DNA from: an uncultured Eubacteriaceae bacterium
GTDB taxonomy: Bacteria; Bacillota; Clostridia; Eubacteriales; Eubacteriaceae
Length of the DNA stretch: 35,027 bases
Direction of reading: 5' to 3'
NCBI GenBank assembly: GCA_947630385.1
Contig: CANRHG010000001.1
Coordinates: forward strand, 1 to 35,027
Shown: positions 22,027 to 30,565 of the stretch, piece by piece
Layout: every line of letters begins with the position of its first letter
How positions within the stretch are numbered: position 1 is the stretch's first letter
Position numbers and translations under genes: made by a program
Notes under the pieces: generated by a model
What the model saw: the letters and a program-made list of their open reading frames with translations, nothing else
Database searches by the model: none
Told to the model about the DNA's origin: nothing

Positions 22027-23763
22027 ATGGCTTTTGATGGAATTTTTATTAAAGCATTAGTGAGTGAGCTCGAGGCGGAACTTTTGGGAGAGCGCGTCAA
22101 AAAAATCTACCAACCCGAAAAAGACGAGATACGGCTCGTATTTTCCAATTCTACGCTTTTGATCAGCGCAAATCCCAGTAACGCCAGAGTCCACCTGACT
22201 GAAACAAAAAAAGAAAACCCGTCGACTCCCCCGACCTTTTGTATGAGTCTTCGAAAAAACCTTCTAAACGCAAAACTGGTTGAAATCTCTCAGTTAAACT
22301 CCGACCGGGTTCTGATTCTGACCTTCGAAAAAATCGACGAATACGGCGTAAATTCGAAGAAAAACTTGATCTGTGAGATCACCGGAAAAAACAGCAACAT
22401 TATTTTAACCGAACAAAAAGGAGACTCTCAGACGATCATCGACGCCATCAGGCGTATCGGAACTTCAAAGAGCCACTACCGGCAGATCTTACCGGGCCTC
22501 GACTACAAAAACCCGCCACTTGACGGAAGGGTAAACCTCTTTGATTACGAGCGGTCGGAACTGGCCGCCGCCATGCAAACTTCAAGAAAAACACCGGTAA
22601 AGTTTCTTACGGACTATTTTGTCGGTCTGTCGCCAAAGACCGTAGAAGAGGTCTGCTACCGGAGCCGCGTCGACGCGGATCTGGGGCTAAACGAAATATC
22701 CGAAGGTGAAAAGCAGCGCCTAATCAATGCTCTGGATCACCTGTTAAAATCAAACGAAAAGATTCCGGCTCTTTTTTATACAAAACAGCGCTACCTGGAT
22801 TTTTCGGTGATCGATCTGACCAACCTGAACGCTCAAAAAAAGGAGATTGCTACCGTAAGCGAGCTTTTGGAACGTTATTTCAAGGACCGTGACAACCAGA
22901 ATCACTTTAAAAATAAAAGCGCTTCGGTGAGGAGCGATATTTCTCAAAAGAGAAAAAGCTTATCGAAAAAACTTCAAAACCTTTTTCAAGATCTAAAAAA
23001 GACCGAAAACAACGAAAAAAACCGCTTGTACGGCGATCTGATCACAGCCAACATCTATCAGATCAAAAAAGGTGATAAAGAGATCGAAGTCTTAAACTTC
23101 TACGAGGAAGAGCCCCAGTACGTTAAGATCCCGCTTAAAGTCAATGAGACTCCCGCCCAAAACGCGCAGCGCTTTTATAAAAAATACACAAAAAACAAGC
23201 GGGCGGTCAAAGAACTAAACGAACAAATCGAAAAAACGAAAAAACAGATCGAGCACTGCGAGGCTTTGTTAAATTCACTTGAGACTTCTACGGAAGTTTC
23301 CGAATTAAATGAAATCATTTACGAATACAAAACGTCCGATCTGAGCAAAAAAAGAAAGACCAAACTTAAAAAACCGGAAAAATCAAAACCGTACGAATAC
23401 GAGTCCTCCGAAGGATTTAAAATCATCGTCGGCAAGAACAACCTTCAAAACGAGTACATCGCCACCCGTCTCGGTAAAGACGATGACTGTTGGCTTCACG
23501 TTAAAGACGCGCCCGGCTCCCACGTCCTGATTGTTTCCGAAGGAAAGTTTATTCCGGAGACGACGGTCTTAGAAGCCGGAAAACTGGCGGCCTATTATAG
23601 CAAAATGAAAAATTCGTCAAATGTCGCCGTCGATTATTTGGAATTTAAGGACTTAAAAAAGCCCAAGAACAGTAGGCCCGGTTTTGTGACCTATACAAAC
23701 CAAAATACCATGTACGTTACGCCCTATCAAAGTGAAATCGAAAGTTTAAAAAAGCGGTCCTGA
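22027..23763 (+). CDS. rqcH: Ribosome quality control factor RqcH (NFACT family)
   Basis: Bacterial Rqc2/NEMF homologue: binds stalled 50S-peptidyl-tRNA complexes and directs C-terminal alanine tailing. Older names call the family fibronectin-binding proteins. The 578-residue protein has NFACT-N (MAFDGIFIKALVSELEAELL), the conserved Asp-Arg in NSDRVLILTFE, a helix-hairpin-helix section, a long coiled coil (about 290-420) and the C-terminal NFACT-R part (DDCWLHVKDAPGSHVLI). AAGAGGAATCT precedes the ATG. It is convergent with the ABC transporter gene, and its stop lies in the loop of a terminator hairpin. Confidence 0.95.
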   Translation: MAFDGIFIKALVSELEAELLGERVKKIYQPEKDEIRLVFSNSTLLISANPSNARVHLTETKKENPSTPPTFCMSLRKNLLNAKLVEISQLNSDRVLILTFEKIDEYGVNSKKNLICEITGKNSNIILTEQKGDSQTIIDAIRRIGTSKSHYRQILPGLDYKNPPLDGRVNLFDYERSELAAAMQTSRKTPVKFLTDYFVGLSPKTVEEVCYRSRVDADLGLNEISEGEKQRLINALDHLLKSNEKIPALFYTKQRYLDFSVIDLTNLNAQKKEIATVSELLERYFKDRDNQNHFKNKSASVRSDISQKRKSLSKKLQNLFQDLKKTENNEKNRLYGDLITANIYQIKKGDKEIEVLNFYEEEPQYVKIPLKVNETPAQNAQRFYKKYTKNKRAVKELNEQIEKTKKQIEHCEALLNSLETSTEVSELNEIIYEYKTSDLSKKRKTKLKKPEKSKPYEYESSEGFKIIVGKNNLQNEYIATRLGKDDDCWLHVKDAPGSHVLIVSEGKFIPETTVLEAGKLAAYYSKMKNSSNVAVDYLEFKDLKKPKNSRPGFVTYTNQNTMYVTPYQSEIESLKKRS

Positions 23764-23777
23764 CGGGCCGCTTTTTT
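23748..23777. terminator. Shared bidirectional terminator of rqcH and the ABC transporter
   Basis: A 13-bp stem (six A-T pairs plus GCGGTCC / GGGCCGC with one G-T wobble) and a TGAC loop. Because the arms begin with AAAAAA and end with TTTTTT, it works from both sides. The rqcH stop TGA is in the loop, and the opposing stop overlaps the 3' arm. Confidence 0.9.
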
Positions 23778-26520
23778 ACTCGGTTCGAAGCGCCGTGACG
23801 GGATTCTTTTTGGCTGCTCCCCGTGACGGGATAAAACCTCCGATCAAAGTTAAAATCACGCTCAAAACAATGAGAACGATCGCCGCCCAAAACGGCAAGT
23901 AGGCGTTTACGTCGGTCGTCCCGGCTAAAGAATGGATGATCGCGTTGGCCGGAATGAGCAGTAAAAGCGTAACCCCAATTCCAATGATCCCGGAAAGTAG
24001 ACCTATAATAAAGGTCTCGGCCGTGAAAACTTCCGTAATATTGCCTTTAGAGGCGCCGATAGAGCGTAAAATCCCAATTTCTTTGGTCCGTTCGAGAACC
24101 GAAATGTATGTGATAATTCCGATCATGATCGAAGAAACGACCAAGGATACGCTGACAAAAGCGACCAAAACCCAAGTGATGACGTTAAGGATCGTGGTGA
24201 CCGACGACATCAGGAGTCTGACCAAATCCGTATAATGAATCTGGTCTTCTTCCGGTTTTCCCTTGTTGTAGTTTTCTATTGAGGTCGCGATACCGTCCTT
24301 ATCTTCAAAGGAGTCCGCGTAAATACTGATCTGTGAAGGCGCGTCCAGGCTAACTTTTCCAAAGTCGGCAAGATTATCGTCGTAGGTCCCCGTAGAAATA
24401 TAGTTGTTGTAAATATCCAACAAAACGGCATCGTCCGGATCGGCCAGAAAATTATCCAGATAAGCCGACAATTGCTCTTCACTCATCGCCTGGGCGGCCT
24501 CACCCTGTCCCATAGAATCGAGAATATTTAACATCATACTCGCGCGTTCACTGACGTTTAGTCCGTTTAAATAACTGATCGCGTCGTCGATCTTGGTCTG
24601 GTCGTCGGCAGGTGAAAAGGTAAAGCCGTTTAAAACGTTGACCTCGGGATCTGCTTCTTGAGCCTGGACGACCGCGCTGTTGTTGGTTTTGTCGATGATG
24701 TAGTTGGTAAGCTCCTGCGTGTAGCCGATCGGAGAGTTAATTAAAACCTCGGCGTCTTCGTCGCTGGCCCGGACGACCCCGGAAATTCTAACCGGAAGGG
24801 CGTTATTTAAAAGTTCCGTCACCCGTTCTTCGTTGTCTCCGACGTAATCAAAGGTTCCGGAATCGTTTTCTACATAATAATCCGAATTTGTAAGTAGCCC
24901 ATAGGTTTTTCCCACGACGTCCTCATAGTACCAACTCTGCGAGTCCAGTACGACTTCTTCGCCGTTGTCGATTTTATCCATGACCGACCGGTACTCTTCG
25001 TTTGGTAACAGTCCCAGTTCGTACACGATCTGCGCGGGGATCTCGTTATTGTGATCTAAGACCAAAACGACCTCGTCCCCACCGGCCGGCCACTGTCCGG
25101 ACAAAAGTTCAAACTGGTCCGTGATGGCTGTACTGATAAGGGCCCCATCCTGTCCTGGGATAAGTTCTTCGGCGTTGTTGTCTTCTTCCTCGCCCTGCAT
25201 CTGTGAAGGATTGACCGGGCCGTTACTGCTGCTTACGGTCAAAAAGTTGTTGACGCCTTGTTGCATGATCGTCCGGTCCTGCTCACCAAACTCCGTTCCC
25301 TTGGTGTTGATCAAAACGTCGTTTGGGTCACGGCCGTATAAATCGAACTTCGTGTCGTAGCTGTAAACGATCCCATTCTCTCCGATGTACTGATGGATCT
25401 CGCTGTCCGGATCGTCCAGATACTTCTTAAAATCCGTCAGATTGTTTTCTGAAATGCTGTTGGTTATCGTAGAAGCCTGCTCCAGTCTTCGGGGATTGGA
25501 ATAGATCTTTTCCCGGTCGTGGTCGATCTCTTCGTCTACCCTCCCGGCCGTTCCGTTTTCGTTGTCGAGAATGCTGGACAAGTCGATGGACTGAGACTGG
25601 ATGGTCACCGGATAAGACGTCATCGTCTCTTTTTGAATATCGGTGATGTATTTATCTACACCGTTTGAGATCGATAGAATCATCGCGATCCCGATAATAC
25701 CGATCGATCCGGCAAAAGCGGTCAGAATGGTCCTTGTTTTTTTTGTCAGTAAATTACTAAAGCTCAGGCTTAGAGCGGTCCAAAACGACATTTTTGTCTT
25801 ACCGTGATCGGTAGACTCTTTGATCGGGACAAATTCTTCCGGACGTAAGGGATTCGTATCACCCGTGATTTGGCCATCTTTTAAGGTGACAATTCTCGTA
25901 GCGTAGTTTTGCGCAAGTTCCGGGTTGTGGGTGACCATCACGACCAGACGGTCCTTGGCCACGTCTTTTAACAGATCCATGATTTGAACCGAAGTTTCAG
26001 AGTCCAGCGCTCCCGTAGGTTCGTCGGCCAGTAGTATTTCCGGGTCGTTGACTAGAGCTCTGGCAATAGCCACACGCTGCATTTGCCCACCCGAAAGCTG
26101 GCTCGGCAGCTTGTACATGTGTTCTTTTAGCCCGACTTGTTCCAGGGCTTTTTTCGCGCGTTCTTTTCGTTCTTGTTTGGAAATTCCGGAGATGGTAAGA
26201 GCTAATTCGACGTTAGATAGAATGTTTTGATGGGGAATTAAGTTGTAATTTTGAAAAACAAAGCCAACGGAATGGTTGCGGTAAGCGTCCCAGTTTTTGT
26301 CTTTATATTTTTTGGTGGAAATGTCGTTGATGACCAGATCGCCTTCGTCGTACTGGTCTAAGCCGCCGATGATATTAAGAAGCGTCGTTTTACCGGACCC
26401 ACTAGGGCCTAAAACGGCGACAAATTCGTTATCTCTGAGATTTAAATTGATTCCGTTTAGGGCTTTTTGAATAAAATCTCCGGTCTTATACTCTTTTATT
26501 ATATTTTCTAATTTCAGCAT
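23776..26520 (-). CDS. MacB/FtsX-type ABC transporter, ATPase and permease in one protein
   Basis: A 914-residue fusion. The N-terminal ATPase (about 1-225) has Walker A GPSGSGKTT, the LSGGQ signature, Walker B LLADEPTGALD and VTHN. A linker leads to membrane span 1 (about 265-290), then an extracytoplasmic domain of roughly 450 residues, rich in Asp and Asn, then three C-terminal spans with the FtsX-type cytoplasmic motif VLERTKEIGILRSIGAS and a PVTALRTE end. The layout resembles MacB-type mechanotransmitters, which work with extracellular partners rather than pumping across the membrane; substrate unknown (antimicrobial peptides, lipoproteins or wall processes are candidates). No partner protein or two-component system is adjacent. 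The ATG at 26520 begins MLKLENIIKEYKTGD. Confidence 0.92.
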   Translation of the reverse strand: MLKLENIIKEYKTGDFIQKALNGINLNLRDNEFVAVLGPSGSGKTTLLNIIGGLDQYDEGDLVINDISTKKYKDKNWDAYRNHSVGFVFQNYNLIPHQNILSNVELALTISGISKQERKERAKKALEQVGLKEHMYKLPSQLSGGQMQRVAIARALVNDPEILLADEPTGALDSETSVQIMDLLKDVAKDRLVVMVTHNPELAQNYATRIVTLKDGQITGDTNPLRPEEFVPIKESTDHGKTKMSFWTALSLSFSNLLTKKTRTILTAFAGSIGIIGIAMILSISNGVDKYITDIQKETMTSYPVTIQSQSIDLSSILDNENGTAGRVDEEIDHDREKIYSNPRRLEQASTITNSISENNLTDFKKYLDDPDSEIHQYIGENGIVYSYDTKFDLYGRDPNDVLINTKGTEFGEQDRTIMQQGVNNFLTVSSSNGPVNPSQMQGEEEDNNAEELIPGQDGALISTAITDQFELLSGQWPAGGDEVVLVLDHNNEIPAQIVYELGLLPNEEYRSVMDKIDNGEEVVLDSQSWYYEDVVGKTYGLLTNSDYYVENDSGTFDYVGDNEERVTELLNNALPVRISGVVRASDEDAEVLINSPIGYTQELTNYIIDKTNNSAVVQAQEADPEVNVLNGFTFSPADDQTKIDDAISYLNGLNVSERASMMLNILDSMGQGEAAQAMSEEQLSAYLDNFLADPDDAVLLDIYNNYISTGTYDDNLADFGKVSLDAPSQISIYADSFEDKDGIATSIENYNKGKPEEDQIHYTDLVRLLMSSVTTILNVITWVLVAFVSVSLVVSSIMIGIITYISVLERTKEIGILRSIGASKGNITEVFTAETFIIGLLSGIIGIGVTLLLLIPANAIIHSLAGTTDVNAYLPFWAAIVLIVLSVILTLIGGFIPSRGAAKKNPVTALRTE

Positions 26521-26692
26521 TTAAATTTTTCTAGGATTTTTAAATCTGAAAAACTGAAGTTTAGGCTAACTAAAAAAGCGTAAAAAAGCTATTTAATCTG
26601 TACTTGTAAATTTCTTACAAATTTAGAAGTGAGATACTCCCTTTTATAAAACCTCTATTTTCGCATAAAATTTGGGAATTAAACTTTTTAGT
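26521..26692 (-). other. Spacer and likely promoter region of the ABC transporter
   Basis: This 172-bp AT-rich gap has no gene. It contains a dyad TTGTAA-N5-TTACAA (26604-26620), which could be an operator. A TTGTAA reading towards the transporter with TAAATA 19 bp on is a poor promoter candidate. TTAGGCTAA occurs at 26561-26569. Confidence 0.4.
26604..26620. promoter_or_regulatory. Dyad upstream of the ABC transporter, possible operator
   Basis: TTGTAA and TTACAA are perfect inverted 6-mers spaced by ATTTC. They lie about 85-100 bp before the transporter start, where a regulator could act. No regulator gene is adjacent. Confidence 0.35.
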
Positions 26693-27049
26693 TTAGGAAA
26701 AAAGCGCATTATTACGAGATAATATATAAATACAATACTGATTAATATCAATACCTTCTTTTTTAGCATTTTGAGCTAGTATACGATGAAGGCTTTTTGG
26801 AAGTTTAAGTAGGAATTCCCCTGAATAATTTTCTTCAGAATCTGGTAATTTTATGTTATATCCATCTTCTATAGCTGCTTCTAACCAAGCTCTTTTAGCG
26901 TCTTTAGCCATTTCTATAGCTTCTTGGATGGTTTCTCCACAAGTTAAACATCCAGGCAAATCTGGAAAAGAAACAGTGTAACCTCCTTCTATTGTGTCTT
27001 CATAAATCTCCATTGGATAGGATAATTTCATATAGTCATCGATTGTCAT
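26693..27049 (-). CDS. hicB: HicB-type antitoxin
   Basis: A 118-residue antitoxin. The N-terminal partial RNase-H-like fold shows VSFPDLPGCLTCGETIQEA and then AKDAKRAWLEAA; the C-terminus (GEFLLKLPKSLHRILAQNAK) looks like a ribbon-helix-helix DNA-binding domain. It neutralises HicA and probably represses the pair. AAGGAG inside hicA lies 9 nt before the ATG. It overlaps hicA by 14 bp. Confidence 0.93.
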   Translation of the reverse strand: MTIDDYMKLSYPMEIYEDTIEGGYTVSFPDLPGCLTCGETIQEAIEMAKDAKRAWLEAAIEDGYNIKLPDSEENYSGEFLLKLPKSLHRILAQNAKKEGIDINQYCIYILSRNNALFS

Positions 27050-27278
27050 TATTTAATTCTCCTTCTACTATTTTTTTAACTTTTTCTACATAAACACGTT
27101 TAATTCTTTTACTTTTTGGAATAGTAATTGAAGGCTCTCCCTCTTTTCTAAAGGTATAGTGACTTCCAGAACTTTTTTTTTCATATCCAAACGATTCAAG
27201 AACTTTACTTAGTTCTTCAAAACGTAAATTATTTGATAAATTATATATACGTTCAATTAGCTTTTGAAATTTAGACAT
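27036..27278 (-). CDS. hicA: HicA-type mRNA interferase toxin
   Basis: An 80-residue toxin that cleaves mRNA in this family. The catalytic His lies in SGSHYTFRKEGEPSITIP; the double-stranded-RNA-binding-like fold is intact. It is somewhat longer than many HicA proteins, with about 18 extra residues at the N-terminus (MSKFQKLIERIYNLSN) before FEELSKVLESFGYE. The toxin comes first, as is common for hicAB. Ribosome-binding signals at the start are weak. It looks functional. Confidence 0.92.
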   Translation of the reverse strand: MSKFQKLIERIYNLSNNLRFEELSKVLESFGYEKKSSGSHYTFRKEGEPSITIPKSKRIKRVYVEKVKKIVEGELNNDNR

Positions 27279-27387
27279 TCTATTAAATTTACTAATGAAA
27301 GTTCAGATCTTGAATTTTTCGCAGAAATTGAGGTTTCGTAAAAGAGTGATCTTCGCCTGTAAATCGCAAGAAATTTGCAACACTTTT

Positions 27388-27431
27388 TCAAAAAATAAAA
27401 GCAGTAATCAAACTGAATTCAACTACTGCTT
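27388..27431 (-). terminator. Terminator of the rimP-to-ribF operon
   Basis: On the minus strand AAGCAGTA and TACTGCTT (forward 27424-27431 and 27399-27406) form an 8-bp stem that can extend inward with wobble pairs, followed by TTTATTTTTT. It overlaps the ribF stop. It separates the translation operon from hicAB. Confidence 0.85.
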
Positions 27432-28336
27432 GCATTTTTGTTTTTCCGGTATAAGAGATTTACTTTGTTGATATCCGACTGAACCTGACCAAACAACTCT
27501 TCCAAACCATTGAACTTGACCTCTCCCCTTATGAATTTTAAGAATTCGAGGTCTACTTCCTTGTTATAAATGTCTTCGTCAAAGTCATAAATATAGGTTT
27601 CAATCGCGTACGGATGATCTTCAAAGGTAGGATTTTTTCCAAGATTGGTCAGACCGTCGTAGGTCTTACCATCTATGGTGATACGGGTAAAGTAAACCCC
27701 ACTTTTAGGCATGAGATATTTTGAGTCGGTATGAAGATTTGCCGTCGGAATGTTAAATTTCCGGCCGAGTTTCTTGCCTTCTTTGATGGTCCCGGAAATT
27801 TTATACGGGTGTCCCAATAACCGGCTGGCTTCTTCCACTTTGCCCAAACTGAGAAGCTCTCGAATATACGTACTGCTTATTTTTTGGTCGTCCGTCATGA
27901 TCGGCGAAACGATATGAACGTCGACGCCGTATTCTTTAGCCAGCTTTTTTAGGTCGTCGGCTTTTCCCTTACCCTTATAGCCAAAACTATAATTATAGCC
28001 GACGACGACGTCTTTAAGGTTAAAGTTCTTTAGTAAAACCTCCTCAAAAAAAGCTTTCGGCTCCATTTTACGCATGTCTTCCGTAAACGCAACGAGATAA
28101 ACCTCATCAATCCCCAAGGATTTGATTTTACGGACTTTATCCTCGTTGCTCATGATCAGTTTAGGCGCATATCTGGGAAAAATTTCCGTAAGTGGATGAT
28201 TTTTAAAGCTAAAAACGCCCGTCTTTAGATTTTTAAGTTTAGCGATTTTTAAGGCCTCTTTAAGAAGTTCCTGGTGGCCCAGGTGAACCCCGTCAAAAAA
28301 GCCTAAAACCAACACTATCGGGTCGTTATTCTTCAT
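27419..28336 (-). CDS. ribF: Bifunctional riboflavin kinase / FAD synthetase
   Basis: Makes FMN and then FAD. The 305-residue protein has the adenylyltransferase motif GFFDGVHLGH near its start (NFDG is usual), ISSTYIRE, then the kinase part with LGRKFNIPTANL and the C-terminal DFDEDIYNKEVDLEFLKFIR. The N-terminus is short, with about 10 residues before the first motif. It overlaps truB by 11 bp and is the last gene of its operon. Confidence 0.96.
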   Translation of the reverse strand: MKNNDPIVLVLGFFDGVHLGHQELLKEALKIAKLKNLKTGVFSFKNHPLTEIFPRYAPKLIMSNEDKVRKIKSLGIDEVYLVAFTEDMRKMEPKAFFEEVLLKNFNLKDVVVGYNYSFGYKGKGKADDLKKLAKEYGVDVHIVSPIMTDDQKISSTYIRELLSLGKVEEASRLLGHPYKISGTIKEGKKLGRKFNIPTANLHTDSKYLMPKSGVYFTRITIDGKTYDGLTNLGKNPTFEDHPYAIETYIYDFDEDIYNKEVDLEFLKFIRGEVKFNGLEELFGQVQSDINKVNLLYRKNKNASSS

Positions 28337-29237
28337 TTCTTAACATTTTCCTTGGTTTAACAAAAACCGAATCGTCTCTCCTTGAAACTATACCGATCCC
28401 GTAAAATTTATCACCACAAATTATCTTTACGATCTCTCCGTCAACGTACTCATGGGGCTCTAGAATCAAGTCTTCCGGCTTTAATTCCTGTCCACAGTGG
28501 ATCTTTTTTAAAGAATCCTCTACGACTTCAGCTACTGGATAGTCGAGAACGTCTTTGATCGAAATAAGATGCGACTCTATTTCCGCTTTGTCTAAGTCTT
28601 CTAGAGAAACCGCATCCTTAAGATAAAAGGGGCCAGAGCGCGTTCTTCTTAAATCTCCCATGGTCGACGGAATATCTAATTTCTCACCAAGATCTCGGGC
28701 AATTGAACGGACGTACGTTCCCCGGCTACAGTCTACTTTAAGACGGGCCCTTTTTCCATCGCAATCCAAAAGTTCTAAATCTTTGATAAAGATTCGGTTA
28801 GGCTTTATTTCTACGCTTTCGTTTTTACGGGCGTATTCGTAAAGCTTTTTCCCATTGACTTTTTTTGCCGAATAAATCGGTGGAATCTGATCTTGCTCCC
28901 CTAAAAATGTTGGAATTATTTTTTCTAGGTCTTCGCGTGATAAAGATTCCACCTCTTTTTCTTCGATAATTGTCCCCGTGATGTCGTCTGTATCCGTTTT
29001 TAAACCAAATATGATTTCTGCTTCGTAGGCTTTCTCGTTGTCTTTTATATATTGTAAGTATTTCGTAGCCTCACCCAAGGCTAAGACCAATACCCCCGTC
29101 GCGTTAGGATCGAGCGTTCCGGAATGACCGACTTTTTTTTGGCCCAATTTTTTTCGAACCCGATAAATGACGTCGTGGGAAGTCATTCCTTTATCTTTAT
29201 TAATAACGAGAAAGCCGCTTAGGTTGTCAGATTTCAA
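28326..29237 (-). CDS. truB: tRNA pseudouridine55 synthase
   Basis: Converts U55 in the T loop of tRNA to pseudouridine. The catalytic Asp is in GHSGTLDPNATGVL; GFLVINKDKGMTSHDV and RGTYVRSIARDLG are also diagnostic. At 303 residues it is of normal length, with a short C-terminal PUA-like region. It overlaps nrnA by 11 bp and ribF by 11 bp. Confidence 0.97.
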   Translation of the reverse strand: MKSDNLSGFLVINKDKGMTSHDVIYRVRKKLGQKKVGHSGTLDPNATGVLVLALGEATKYLQYIKDNEKAYEAEIIFGLKTDTDDITGTIIEEKEVESLSREDLEKIIPTFLGEQDQIPPIYSAKKVNGKKLYEYARKNESVEIKPNRIFIKDLELLDCDGKRARLKVDCSRGTYVRSIARDLGEKLDIPSTMGDLRRTRSGPFYLKDAVSLEDLDKAEIESHLISIKDVLDYPVAEVVEDSLKKIHCGQELKPEDLILEPHEYVDGEIVKIICGDKFYGIGIVSRRDDSVFVKPRKMLRNEE

Positions 29238-30180
29238 AGATCTCTTCTATTTTTCCTAAAATTTCTTTTTTTATCTCTTCCGGATTTCCCTTGACATTAA
29301 ATCCGGCTGCCCGTAAGTGTCCACCGCCACCGTATTCGAGAGCCAGTTTGGAGACGTCAAGATCGTATGGCGACTTCGATCTAACGGAAACCCGAACGTT
29401 TTCCGGCTCGGTTTCTTTGATCAGTACCGAAAGTATCGCCGTATCGAGGTCCATCCCGATGTTTGCGATATCATCGGTGATTTGTAAATCGCCCCCGTTT
29501 TTTTCGATGGTCTCGTACGGAAGGGTGATGACACAAATCTTACCGTCTTTTAAAGTCTCGATCGCTTTGATGGCATCGGCGTACATGTCCAGTTGTTGCT
29601 TCGATTTTTGCTTGTGTAGCCTCTTTGAGACCGGAGCAAAGACGTGGCCGTCTTTGAATAATTCTTCAGCCACGTGAAAGGTCGAAGCTTGTGTGTTTGA
29701 AAACTGAAATGAACCCGTATCGGTACTTATGGCGGTAAAAATCGCTTCTTTCATCTCGTCGTCGAGCTCGATCCCTAGGGTCTCTAACAGCTCGTAGATC
29801 AGCTCGCCCGTAGCTGCCGTTACTTTTACGTAATTGCTCTCTTTATCGTAGGCGTTGCTTTTATGATGATCGATCACGACGAGATCGTCGTATTCCAAGC
29901 TTTCCGGATGGTGGGTAAAATCGTAGGTCGAACAGTCGAGTTGCAGGACCAGGTCATAGTGGTCTTTTAAGTCTTTATTAAATTCCTCGATTTCATTAAA
30001 GAAACGAAGCTTATCCTCGAAATTTTGATCAACGTAATAATCGACTTCTTTTCCCAGTTTCTTAAGACCTTTTCCAAGAGCAACGGTCGAACCAATAGCG
30101 TCCCCGTCCGGTTTTTGATGGGTGATGATCAGGATATTTTTGGCTTTATCGATCTTCTCTAAGACCTTATTCGGTATCAA
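29227..30180 (-). CDS. nrnA: DHH-family oligoribonuclease / pAp phosphatase
   Basis: Predicted to degrade short RNA or DNA oligomers and pAp. The 317-residue protein has the DHH motifs THQKPDGDAIGS and VVIDHHKS and the DHHA1 motif EYGGGGHLRAAGF. Its position between rbfA and truB is standard in Bacillota. It overlaps rbfA by 14 bp. Confidence 0.95.
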   Translation of the reverse strand: MIPNKVLEKIDKAKNILIITHQKPDGDAIGSTVALGKGLKKLGKEVDYYVDQNFEDKLRFFNEIEEFNKDLKDHYDLVLQLDCSTYDFTHHPESLEYDDLVVIDHHKSNAYDKESNYVKVTAATGELIYELLETLGIELDDEMKEAIFTAISTDTGSFQFSNTQASTFHVAEELFKDGHVFAPVSKRLHKQKSKQQLDMYADAIKAIETLKDGKICVITLPYETIEKNGGDLQITDDIANIGMDLDTAILSVLIKETEPENVRVSVRSKSPYDLDVSKLALEYGGGGHLRAAGFNVKGNPEEIKKEILGKIEEIFEI

Positions 30181-30562
30181 GACTACCTTCTTCCGTTAAA
30201 TCGCTGATTTGGCCGGATTCTCTGAGTTCTTCCAAGATCTTATCGATTTTGTTTCCGTATTCGACGGAGTTATCTAATATAAATCTCAAAGCGGGCGTAT
30301 TGTAAGTCGACATCAACTGACTCAGTTCCGTCCTTAGAAAACCGGAAGCGTGTTTTAACGCTTCCATCGCTTCCTTTTTCGTAGCCTCGTCGCCGGGGAT
30401 ACTTACGTAAACCTTGGCTTCCTTTAAATCCGGAGTCGCTTTGACCCGCGTTACGGAGACCGGTACGTCGATGAGCCGTTTGTCTTTAATCTTGTCGCTG
30501 ATAATAATACTTAGGTCCCTTTGTAAGTCCCCGTCTATTCGTTTTAGTCTGTAGCTTGCCAT
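30167..30562 (-). CDS. rbfA: 30S ribosome-binding factor A
   Basis: A cold-related 30S maturation factor with a KH-like fold. The 131 residues show RLKRIDGDLQRDLSIIIS, VSVTRVKATPDLKEAKVYVS and LRTELSQLMSTYNTPALRF. The ribosome-binding site AGGGAG lies in the last codons of infB, and 3 nt separate the genes. Confidence 0.96.
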   Translation of the reverse strand: MASYRLKRIDGDLQRDLSIIISDKIKDKRLIDVPVSVTRVKATPDLKEAKVYVSIPGDEATKKEAMEALKHASGFLRTELSQLMSTYNTPALRFILDNSVEYGNKIDKILEELRESGQISDLTEEGSLDTE

Positions 30563-30565
30563 TTT

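Noticed and set aside
21981..22100. Extended dapF N-terminus reaching into rqcH
   Set aside because: The extra residues have no family match and lie antisense to rqcH and over the promoter.
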